DNA of 64,000 bases, taken from Aureococcus anophagefferens. Its lineage: Eukaryota; Sar; Pelagophyceae; Pelagomonadales; Pelagomonadaceae. How positions within the stretch are numbered: the first letter of the stretch is position 1; every line of letters starts with the position of its first letter. The position numbers were made by a program, and so were the translations under genes. The stretch covers positions 1,305,482 through 1,369,481 of the forward strand of contig NW_008705563.1 of the NCBI RefSeq assembly GCF_000186865.1, given 5' to 3'. Below are positions 23,872 through 33,170 of the stretch, piece by piece. The notes below the pieces were generated by a model. It saw only the letters and a list, made by a program, of their open reading frames with translations, was not told the origin of the DNA and ran no database searches.

Positions 23872-24109
23872 TCGTTGGAGGAGCGCGCGCGGCGACGGCA
23901 CGACTCCCGCGCGCAAGGACGATCGTTGCCGCAGGCGACGATGCGAGGCCTCAACGTGAGCAATGACAACCGTGAAGCCGTTGTTTACGATTTGGAGCAC
24001 CTTCGGACCTCGAAACAGAGTAACATCGAGAGCAAAACCAGGAGCGCCATCACCTCCCGCAATGTTCCGGCTCTAGAGCAAAGCACTCCACGACCACACA
24101 TACTCTCCC

Positions 24110-25546
24110 ATGGCCGCCGCCGAGGTCGTCGCCCCGGCGGAGGCGCCGCCGCCCCCGCTCTCTCCCCGGGGCTGCCCCGGCGAGGCCGGCGCCGCCCCGG
24201 CCCCGGAGCCGAGCCCCCCGCCCGTGCCGTCCGCGCTCGGCGGGAGCCCCGAGAGCGGCACGTCCCTGAGCGGCATCCCGCCCGTGGAGAGCTCGCGGCG
24301 GCCGAGCTCGCAGCACATCCACCTCAGTCTGACGACGGAGTTCAGCCGCTTGGTCGACGCGGAGCATCCCCTTCCCGTCGCCGCGAGCGACTTCCCGTCG
24401 CTGCGCCTGCGGGGCGTGCGGACCCGCGAGGGCACGCAGACCCACGTGCACATCTCGCTCCAGCCCGAGTTCGCGGAGCTCCTGGGCCTGAGCGACGACG
24501 AGGGCGGCGGCGACGACGACGCCGCGGCGGCGGCGCCGCCGCCGGAGGACGACGGCGACTCCTTCGTGTCGCGCATCTCCGCCCGGTCCTTCAGCGCCCA
24601 GTGCGTGCCCATCGACGAGGACCTGCCGAGCCCGCGGCCCAGCAGCGCGGGCTCGCGGAGCCAGCAGCAGCGAAGCGTGACGATCGTCGCGACGGTGTCG
24701 GAGAACGGCCGCGCGCCGACGCCCGAGTCCTTCGCGTCGGAGATCCTGGAGGACTTTGGCGACGGCGAGTGGTGCGGCAACTGGCGGCCCGCGCACGTCG
24801 AGGGCGCCGAGGAGCCGCCGAGCCCGCGGCGCGACGGCGACGAGCCGCTCGCGTCGCCGTCCGCGGCGTCCGTCGTCGACGCGCTGCGGTCCGAGCTCAG
24901 CCGGGCCCGGGCCGACGCCGCCGACGCGCGCGCCGACGCGGCGACGGCGCGCCGCGCCGCGCGGCGCCACGCGACGGCGTCGCGCGCGGACGCGGCGCAG
25001 GCGCGGCGGTCCGCGGCGCAGGCGTCCGCGGCCTTCGACGCCGTCGCCGAGGCCGCGTCCGCGTCCGCGCGCGAGGCCGACGAGGCCCGATCGAACCAGG
25101 CCGCGGCCGAGGCGGCCCACGCCGCGTCCCAGGCCGAGCTCCGCCGCGCGCTCCGCGGCGAGACGAGCCTCTTCGGGGAACTCGAGGGCGACGACGCGAT
25201 CACGGACTTCATCAAGCCCGCGACGCTCGCCCCGCCCAAGCCCCTCGACGCGCTCCTCGCCGCGAAGCGGGCCCTCGACGGCCGGGTCCTCGCGGCCATG
25301 GACAGCGACGACCTCCAGGAGGTCGACGCGATCCTGGGGGGGCTGCGGGACGGCGTCCGGACCGCGCTCCGCGAGCGGAGCGCGGCCATCGAGGAGGAGA
25401 TCATGTGCGCCGTCTGCCGCGCGGAGAAGAAGACCGTCGCCTTCGCCAAGTGCGGCCACTGCGTCTGCGTCGCCTGCGCGGCGCGCGTCTCCTGCTGCCC
25501 CTTCTGCCGCGGGCCCTCGGAGCCCCTCCTCCACTTCCGCCTCTAG
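24110..25546 (+). CDS. RING-finger protein, probable E3 ubiquitin ligase
   Basis: This 478-residue protein is single-exon. Its C-terminus is a C3HC4-type RING (CAVCRAEKKTVAFAKCGHC, then CVAC and CCPFC), of the type found at the C-termini of IAP/MGRN-like ligases. The preceding region is an Ala/Arg/Asp-rich helix (about residues 265-345). Two similar short segments in the first third (HIHLSLTTEFSRLV and HVHISLQPEFAELLG) form an internal repeat of unknown function. It would transfer ubiquitin from an E2 to bound substrates. The substrate is unknown. The ATG at 24110 follows a short, AT-richer promoter region. Confidence 0.82.
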   Translation: MAAAEVVAPAEAPPPPLSPRGCPGEAGAAPAPEPSPPPVPSALGGSPESGTSLSGIPPVESSRRPSSQHIHLSLTTEFSRLVDAEHPLPVAASDFPSLRLRGVRTREGTQTHVHISLQPEFAELLGLSDDEGGGDDDAAAAAPPPEDDGDSFVSRISARSFSAQCVPIDEDLPSPRPSSAGSRSQQQRSVTIVATVSENGRAPTPESFASEILEDFGDGEWCGNWRPAHVEGAEEPPSPRRDGDEPLASPSAASVVDALRSELSRARADAADARADAATARRAARRHATASRADAAQARRSAAQASAAFDAVAEAASASAREADEARSNQAAAEAAHAASQAELRRALRGETSLFGELEGDDAITDFIKPATLAPPKPLDALLAAKRALDGRVLAAMDSDDLQEVDAILGGLRDGVRTALRERSAAIEEEIMCAVCRAEKKTVAFAKCGHCVCVACAARVSCCPFCRGPSEPLLHFRL

Positions 25547-25675
25547 GCCTAGGAGGCGGTTTTTTTGCACGTCACGTGACTCCGAGTCAAGAAGTACTTC
25601 AAGAAGTACATAGAAATCCAAAATGCATTCCTTGAGCAGCCTTCGCAACCTTGCGCCGTCGTCGTCGTCCTCGTC

Positions 25676-28600
25676 ATGGCGGCGGAGGATGTGGCCGTCG
25701 CGGGCCTGGACCTCTTCGACGACGGCGTCGAGAAGCCGGCGTGGTGGCAGACGATGAGCGACGAGGCCTTCGCCATTCCGCACCTGCACGCGGTCTTGCC
25801 CGGTCGCCGCAAGGAGCAGGCCATCGCCTGGCTGAACAGCAAGGGCCGGGAGGAGACGACGCTGACGTTCGGGGCGATCTGGGCGCGGGCCGAGGGCATC
25901 GCGGGCGCCCTCGGCGGCGCCTGGGGCCTGCGGCCGGGCGACCGCGCGATGGCGTGCTACGCGCCGGGGCCCGAGCGCGTCCGCCCGCGTCCGTCGACGT
26001 CCGCGCGCCGCCGTCGCGACGCGCGCGCCCTAGGTTCTTCGTCGCCTTCTGGGGCTGCCTGCGGTCCGGCGTGCTGTGCGTGCCCGTCTACCCGCCCGAC
26101 CCGTCGAAGATGCAAAAGGCCGTCGACAAGATGGACGTCGTCCGGGCGGCGTGCGGCGCGAGGGTCTGCCTCCACGACACCGCCGTCGGCCTCCTCCGCA
26201 GCACCAAGGGCCTCCTCTACACCTGGCCCCGGGACCTGACCTGGCACAAGACGGAGCTCGTCGGCGAGGTCGGCGACGGCGGCGTCGTCTGCGGGAACTT
26301 CCTCGCGTGCGGGGACCTCCTGGGGGCCGACGGCGGCCTGGCCTTCGCGCCGCTCTACGACGCGCCGGCCGCGGGCCCGCCGGTCCTGGACGGCGCGACG
26401 GCGTCGGACGTCGCCTTCCTCCAGTTCACGTCGGGAAGCACGGGCGACCCCAAGGGCGTGATGATCACGCACGCGAACGTGTGGCACAACGTCAACGTGA
26501 ACCACGCCATCGAGCAGCGCTGCCTGAGCCGCTTCGAGGGGGCTGTCAAGACGTCGGTCCAGTCCGGCGAGAAGCGCTGCGCGGTGTCGTGGCTGCCCCA
26601 GTTCCACGACATGGGGTTGATCGTCGGCCATTGCTTTCCGTTCTGCCAGGGCCGGCGCATGATCTACTTCTCGCCCCTCGCCTTCATCTCCAAGCCGCTC
26701 CTGTGGCTCGAGGTCTGCTCGAAGTACAAGGCGGAGTGGATCTGCGCGCCCGACTTCGCCTACGGCTGACGGCGAAACGGGCGACGTCCGGCAAAGGCCT
26801 ACCCGAGGGCTTGGACCTCTCCGGCCTCGCGCTCGCGTTGGACGCGTCGGAGCGCGTCAAGCCCGCGAGCGTCCAAAGCTTCAAGGACGCCCTGGCGCCC
26901 GCGGGCTTCGAGGGCGCCCTCGTGCCCGCCTACGGTCTGGCCGAGTGCGTGGTGACAATCTGCGCGGGCATGAAGACGACGCTTGGCAAGGGCGGGGAGC
27001 TCGCGCTCTCCGCGAAGCGCCGGGGCCTGGACTACGTCGACAACGGCGACGAGCGGTGCGTGGACGTGCGCATCGTCGACCCGGAGAGCCGGAGGGAGCG
27101 GCCCGCGGGCGAGGCGGGCGAGATCTGGATCAGCAGCGGCAGCGTCGCGAGGGGCTGTACTGGGGCCTGTGTGGAAATCAAATCTTCAACCCGACTTCAA
27201 TGTGTGTGTAATTGAACGGATTGCGCCGTACTCTTCGGCTGTGCTTCGAGAACTCGATGAGAGCAATCGATCCGTCCAAAAATCAGCCGAATCGACTTCG
27301 ATTTGACCGAGATAGAGAGTTCTGAAGTTTGGTGGGGACCCCCCAAGCCAGTGGTTGATTTCCACACAGACTGGGGCAAAGAGGAGTTGAGCGAGGAGAC
27401 GTTCCGCGCTCGGCTTGACCCGGACAACGGCCGGCGCTACCTGCGGACGGGCGACGAGGGCTTCTCCGAGCGCGGGGGGCTCTTCATCTGCGGCCGCCTC
27501 AAGGACATGATCATCGTCGGCGGCGAGAACTATTACCCCGAGGACGTCGAGATCGCCGCGCAGGCGGCGCGCCCGGGCGACGTCCGCCCCGCCTGCCTCG
27601 CCGCCTTCTCCGCAGACGCGGCCGACGGCGCGGGCGACGAGGCCCTCGTCGTTGTCTTCGAAGTCCGCGCGGCGTCGGACGCGGAGGACGTCTGCCGCGC
27701 CGTCGCGCGCGCCGTCGCCGTCGACGTCGGCCTCGCGCCCGAGCGCGTCGTCGCCATCGAGGAGCGGTCCATCCCGAAGACGACGTCCGGCAAGATCCAG
27801 CGCCGCGCGACGAAGAAGCTCTTCGCGGAGAATCGGCTCCGGGTCGTCTTCGACCTCGTCCCCGACGGCGGCGGCGGCGCGGACGGCGGCAGCGGCGGCG
27901 GCGGCGCGGCGGGGCCCGGCGGCGACGACGACGGCGGCCTCGTCGTCGAGGAGAAGTGGGCGTTGAAGCTCGAGCAGAAAGTCATGGACGCCGTCGAACT
28001 GGGCCAGCTCGCCAGGGACAGCGCGCAGTTCCGCGACAAGACGAAGCCGCTCGTCGAGTTCGGCCTGCGGGACGAGCCGCTCGTCGCGCCGCCGGGCGTC
28101 GACCGCGAGTACTTTGCGCGGACGTTGGCGGAGGCCATCTTCGTCGACGACGCGACGGCGCTGCCGCGGCCCGAGGGCTTCGTCGAGGACGCGACGGCGC
28201 TCGTCGTCGCCGCGCTCGCCGACGGCGCGACGGTCGCGGACATCTCCCGGGCGCTCCAGCGCTGCTACACCGAGACCCTCGTCCGCGAGGCGTCGGCGCG
28301 GGCCGTCGGCGTCGCGGGCGCGGAGGTCCGCGCGTCGACGCCCCTCGCGGAGCAGGGGCTCACGAGCCGCGGCGCGTCGAAGATGGTCCGCGTCCTCTCG
28401 TCCACGGACAACCTCATGGACGTCGACGCGGCCGCGCTCATGGAGGCGACGCCCAAGCAGCTCAGCGCCCTGGTCCTCAAGGCCGGTCTGGGCGAGGACG
28501 CGGCGCCGACCTTCTTCGTCTCCAAGGCGCGCGTGCCCGACGACGAGCTACCCGGGTCCGCGCTCAAAATCCCCCAACCGGCCATGGACCTGCTCCAGGG

Positions 28601-31134
28601 CCTCGGCGTCGTCCTCGTCGCATTTTGCATGGCGCTGCCCCTCCTCCCGGCCTACGCCTTTGGGTTCTGGGCCCAGTGGAAGCGGGTCCACGAAGACGCG
28701 ACGGATACTGATTTGTACGTCCGACGGAACAACGACAACCCCTGGGGCCGCCTCATGCTCGCGAACCTCCACGAGGCCTGGACCTACGGCCTCCTCGTCG
28801 CGCTCGTCGTGCCTATTTATCTCGGCGGCGTGTCCGTCGTCGTCGTCGTCGCCAAGTGGCTCGTCGTGGGCAAAGCGCGGCCGGGCGTCGCGAGGGCCGG
28901 GTCCGCCGCGTACCTCCGCCACTGGTTCGTCGACCGCCTCTTCGACCAGTGGGACTACTGGGTCGGCGCCTTCGTCAAGGACACACTCCTCGCCAACGGC
29001 TTCTACCGGGCGCTTGGCGCCGACGTGGCCTGGACGGCGTCCGTCGACGCGCTTTTGCACGGACCCCCGGACCTCGTGTCCGCGGGGCCCTTCGCGAGGA
29101 TCGAGGGCGGTCGCGCGGCAGCGAGGCCGGCGGCGACCTGCGGTTCGCCCGGGTTTCGATCGGCGCGCGGGCCACCGTCGAGGCGGGCGCGGTCCTCTCG
29201 CCGGGCGCGGCTTTGGGCGACGGCGCGGTCCTCGCGCACCTCGCGTCGACACTGCCCGGCCAGAGTTTCGAGGACGGCGGTCGCTACGCTGGGAGCCCCG
29301 CCGTCCGCGTCGGGGACGCCATTGCGCCGACGCGCCCCGCGGGCAAAGCCGCCGTGAGCCCCAAGTTCGACGGCGCGGCCGAGCCGCTCCTGACCGGGAA
29401 GCGGCACCGGACCTACGGCGGCGCCGACGACGACGACGCGGCGCGCCGCCGCTACTATCGCCGGGAGGCCGGCAAGCTCCTCTGCTTCGTGCCCATTTTA
29501 TACGTGCCCTTCGTCTCCTCGCTAGCCGCCAGCGCGCTGTGCTTCCGCCGCGTCCACTGGTGGGAGTGGCCCTTCCGCTACCGCAACCTGCTGTTCTGGA
29601 TCCTGCTGTATTTCTGGGGCCAGATGACGATCCTCGCGAGTTTGATCATCCTCAAGTGGCTCCTCGTCGGCCGGACGGCGGCCGGGTCGCCGACGCCGCG
29701 GACGCTCGGCCGCGAGCTGCGGGTCTGGTACGTCGACGTCGTCTGGCATCGCATCGTCGGCCGCTTTGGCCTCCTCTTTTTCGGCCAGAACTCGTGCCTG
29801 CCCAACGTGATTCTCAAGCTCCTCGGCGCGGATGTGGCCCTCAGCGCCTGCTTCGTCCAGATGGACGTCTGCGACGCGTCCGAGGCCGACCTCGTGACGG
29901 TCGGAGACCACGCTTTGATTTCCGTCTGCGATCTGAAGTGCGCGCACTCCAGGGGCACCTACGAGCGGGTCGTCGTCGAGGCCCACGCCCAGGTCGGATT
30001 TTTCGCGCGCCTCCACGCGGGCGCGACGGCGCGCGCGCGGTCCGTCGTCGCGCAGCAGGCGGTCCTCGGCGAGGACGAGGCGCTCGGCCCGGACGCGCTC
30101 CTCCTCGCCGGCTCCGTCTCCAAGCTCGACGCCGGGGGCCGGGCCCGCGACCAGCGGCCGACGTACCGCCACTACGTCCAGCCCCTCGCGACGCGCCTCG
30201 CGCTCCTCGGCCTGCTCGCCTTCGGGGGCCTCGCACCCGCGTACGAGCTCGCCGTGCTGCTCTTCTTCCCGTCCGCGCGCTACTACGACCACGACTCCAA
30301 CTACTACACGAGCGCCTGGAAGGACGAGACGAAGGAAGGTGCCTTCGGGAACCGCTACGTCGAGCTCCTCTTCGTCGGCCCGATCGCGCTCGTCGCGCTC
30401 GCCAGGGCCGCAAAAGGGGTGCGAAACTCCCCACTTCAAAGGCTCCTATCTCGGCCGTTTTCCACTCGTTTCGGCTGAGTTTTGGACGAGCGATCATCTC
30501 TCGGAGCGTTCTCGAAGCGTGGATGCTTTTCTGGAACGCGCGCGCGCGGAGCAATCAGGTTGAAGCGACGTTAAATCACCCTTTTCCTGCCCAGGCGCTC
30601 GCGGGCCTGCTCCTCGTCTTCCGCGCGTGGGTCTTCGTCGTCCTCCGCGACTTCACCGCCGTCGAGACGGACAATTTCCAGATCGAGTTCGAGCCCTACC
30701 AGACCATGAACAAGTTCCTCCACGACCTCGCGATGCGCCTCCTGCGCGGCTCGCGCCTCGCGCCCGCGTACCTCCGCTACGTCTGGGGCGCGGACGTCGA
30801 TTTGGACGCCGTCATCTACAACGTCGACTTCAGCGAGCCGCCCCTGCTCAGCCTCGGCAAGAGCTGCGTCCTCGACGACGGCGTCTGCAACCACGCGCAC
30901 GTCACGGAGCAGGGCCCGAGGCTGAACCGCTTCGGGCGCAAGACCATCGGCGAGGGCGCGGTCCTCGGGCCCCACGCGATCACCTGGGTCGACGACGTCG
31001 TCCCCGAGGGCGTCGTGCTGGGCCCCCGGTCCCAGCTCTTCGCCGACCTCCGCGACTTCGCGGCGGGCACCGTCCTCTACGGCTGCCCCGCGCGGCGCGT
31101 CAAGGTCGCCGAGGCCCACGACCAGGCCCAATGA
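25676..31134 (+). CDS. AMP-ligase / carrier / Pls-type membrane beta-helix multidomain protein
   Basis: Proposed segments are 25676-25974, 26034-26766, 26766-27156 (frameshift), 27370-29077, 29122-30394 and 30595-31134, about 1,647 residues. Residues ~1-600 are an acyl/amino-acyl adenylate-forming domain (LQFTSGSTGDPKGVMITHAN, VSWLPQFHDMGLI, YRTGD-like RYLRTGDEGF, GKIQRR). This resembles fatty-acyl-AMP ligases. A carrier-like domain follows, with Ser in GLTSRGA (about residue 806). The last ~780 residues alternate membrane helices with hexapeptide beta-helix repeats (RVSIGARATVEAGAVLSPGA, GPHAITWVDDVVPEG), like the C-terminal domain of poly-epsilon-lysine synthetase. Introns are a 59-nt GC-AG, a family-B introner, a short one near 29078-29121 with uncertain edges, and a family-A introner. 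A missing base at 26766 breaks the frame. Confidence 0.75.
27167..27369. mobile_element. introner element, family B, copy 1
   Basis: This 203-bp element has perfect 15-bp terminal inverted repeats, ctgtgtggaaatcaa and ttgatttccacacag. It is flanked by an exact 8-bp duplication actggggc (27159-27166 and 27370-27377). The intron that restores the conserved ligase motif RGYWGKEE runs from a GT at 27157 to the AG at 27369. That GT lies 2 bp outside the target duplicate, so the donor is neither in the element nor in the duplicated bases. Confidence 0.9.
30403..30594. mobile_element. introner element, family A, copy 2
   Basis: This 192-bp copy is closely similar to the one at 21583 and in the same orientation. 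The target duplication gcgctcgc is exact (30395-30402 and 30595-30602). The intron is 30395-30594, with a GC donor from the left duplicate and AG from the element. Splicing gives IALVALAGLLLVFRAWVF without frame change. The ends are cagggccgcaaaagg and ccttttcctgcccag, so the terminal repeats have diverged slightly. Confidence 0.92.
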
Positions 31135-31237
31135 CGGGGTAACATGTCCGACGATACGCCGGGGTCCCGGCGGGGACTACTAATTTTCAGAGCCACCTGG
31201 ACTCGTCTGTCGTGGCTCGGACCGTGGCCTCGCGGGT

Positions 31238-32847
31238 TTACCCCGCCTCCCCGGGGAACGCGTGGGCCGTGAGCTCGGCGAGCCAGTAGGGCAGGTAGAG
31301 CTTGGCGACGTCGAGGTCGCCGCGGCGGCCGTCGAGGCGCCGCCACTCCGCCTCCAGCGCCGCGGGCGTCACGGCGCGCCAGTCCCTGACGCGGACCACG
31401 GGCAGCCCGTCGTAGAGCCGCGCCATGTGGATCGACGCGTCCCAGTCGACGAGCGGCACGGCGCCCGCGGCGAGGACCTCCCAGTCGCGGTGGCACGCGC
31501 GGCCGTTGCCCTGCGGCGACGCGACGAACTTCGCGCGGCGCATCTGGGACACGTAGTCCGCGTGGGCGTCGCGCTCCTCGCCGCGCTTCGACCGCTGGGC
31601 GCCGTAGGAGCAGCCCTCGAAGCCGCTCCGCTTGAGCGCGTCGACGACGGCCGTGCGCCGCACGCGTTTCAGGACCCGCGCGACGGACGCGTGGACCGAC
31701 CGCTGCAGCGCCGCGAGGCCGTCGGGGCCCGAGCCCAGGAGCAGCGTGTCGTTGGTCAGCTTCGCGCGGACGTCGGGCTTCATGCCGTTGAAGGACGCGG
31801 GCGCCGCGAGGCCCGGGTACGCGCGCGGGTCCGCGCCCGGCGGCGGCAGCGCCGCCATGCAGCAGCACACGAGCAAACGCCGCCGGGCCTCGTTCGCCGC
31901 CTCGGCGCGCTCCAGCGCCGCCACGAAGGTCTTCCGCGTGCGCGCGCCGATGGGGAACGCGCGGAGCTTCGAGGCGTTGGAACTCGTTTTCGGGTTGGAC
32001 ACGAACCACGCCGCGAGGTTCGGATGGCGGAGCACGCGGTCCGCGGCGGGCGAGTCCGGCGCGTCGCAGTCGTCCGTCGACACGAGGGCGAGTGTTCGTC
32101 CATTTAAGATCTCGACGAGCTGCTCGAGGTGGCGCCGCCGCGCGGTGCCTGAGCAGCAAAAGGGTGCGAAATTCCCAACTTCAAAGGCTCCTCTCTCGGT
32201 CGTTTTCCGCTCGTTTCGGCTGATTTTTGGACGAGCGATCATCTCTCGGAGCGCTCTCGAAGCGTGGATGCTTTTCCTAGAACGCGCGCGCGCGGAACAC
32301 TCACGTTGAAGCGACGTTGAATCACCCTTTTGCTGCCCTGCGCGGCGCCGAAGCTGTAGCCCGCGAAGCCGCCGCAGCCGTCGCCGAAGGCGACGTCGAC
32401 CCAGCTCGACGCGCGCCACGCCGCGACGCCGCCCGGCGCCGCGACCTCGGGCGCCCAGAGGTCCGCCCGGTTCAGGCCGTCGGCGCCGCCCGTCGCGTCG
32501 AGCGGTTTCCGCAGCGCCGCGAAGCCCATCGTCGACTCGAGGCCGAAGCCGAGGAGCATCTCGTCGGCCCGCGCGCCCGGGATCTTGTTCCGGTCGAAGT
32601 TGTCCCGCAGGCCGAGCGCCCCGACCCAGTGCAGGAGGCAGCACCGCAGGCAGCAGCGCACGCGCTCGTAGGGCGTCTGCCACGGCACGCGCAGGCGCAG
32701 GCAGGACCGCGAGTAGGCCCTGGCGCCGCAGGGCGCGTCGGCGTCGCAGGTCGCGTTCGGCGCTAGGAGGCACGTCGCCGCCGCCGCGTCGTCCTCCGTG
32801 GGCGCCGCCGCGGCCGCGGCGGCGGCGACGGCGATCAGCAGGCGCAT
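31238..32847 (-). CDS. exostosin-like glycosyltransferase
   Basis: Proposed structure is complement(join(31238..32148,32349..32847)), 469 residues. A signal peptide (MRLLIAVAAAAAAAAPTEDD) is followed by a Cys-rich segment (residues ~25-75) and a catalytic part. The C-terminal nucleotide-sugar block FVASPQGNGRACHRDWEVL, then AGAVPLVDWD, is the pattern of exostosin/GT47-related and RXYLT-like transferases. The single intron (32149-32348) is an introner element. Splicing joins YSFG to TARRRHLEQLVEIL in frame through a GC donor and AG acceptor. It likely works in the Golgi on extracellular polysaccharides or glycoproteins. Sugar specificity is unknown. Confidence 0.75.
32149..32340. mobile_element. 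introner element, family A, copy 3, antisense to its host gene
   Basis: This 192-bp copy has the same internal sequence on the plus strand as copies 1 and 2, but its host gene is on the minus strand. In gene direction the ends are cagggcagcaaaaggg and cccttttgctgctcag. The target duplicates (32141-32148 cgcggtgc, 32341-32348 cgcggcgc) match at seven of eight bases. The intron is complement(32149..32348), GC-AG. This shows that the element can be spliced in either orientation. Confidence 0.9.
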
Positions 32848-33170
32848 GAGGGCTGCCGGAATGAGTGCCCCATCGCGTAATTACGGCCTTCACTTTCTAT
32901 TCAAGGTAGGCGTTGACCCACTAGATTGACCCACTCGCCGCATGGCAGCAATGGATTCCTCGGCCTTCGACGACGACGAGGCCGACGCCCCGGCGAGCGC
33001 GCCGATCCCGCGGCAGCGGCGCCTCGCGCGCGGCTTCNNNNNNNNNNNNNNNNNNNNNNNNNNNNNNNNNNNNNNNNNNNNNNNNNNCTGCCGGAATGAG
33101 TGCCCCATCGCGTAATGTCGCCTTCACTGGTCGACGGTGAAGAGATGGTGAAGCAGCTCGCCATCATCGC
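32848..33170. other. intergenic region with gap and duplicated flanks
   Basis: A 50-base N run (33038-33087) is flanked by two versions of the same locus. Bases 32853-32881 recur at 33088-33116, and the first ~90 coding bases of the TPR gene occur both before the gap (to 33037) and after it (from 33171). Short indels and substitutions separate the versions. This is typical of two haplotypes placed in tandem by an assembler. Only the downstream copy is intact. Confidence 0.85.

Noticed and set aside
26766..26830. A small intron in place of the frameshift at 26766
   Set aside because: Alignment to adenylation domains is gap-free across the site, and no GC/GT donor with a usable AG keeps the frame.
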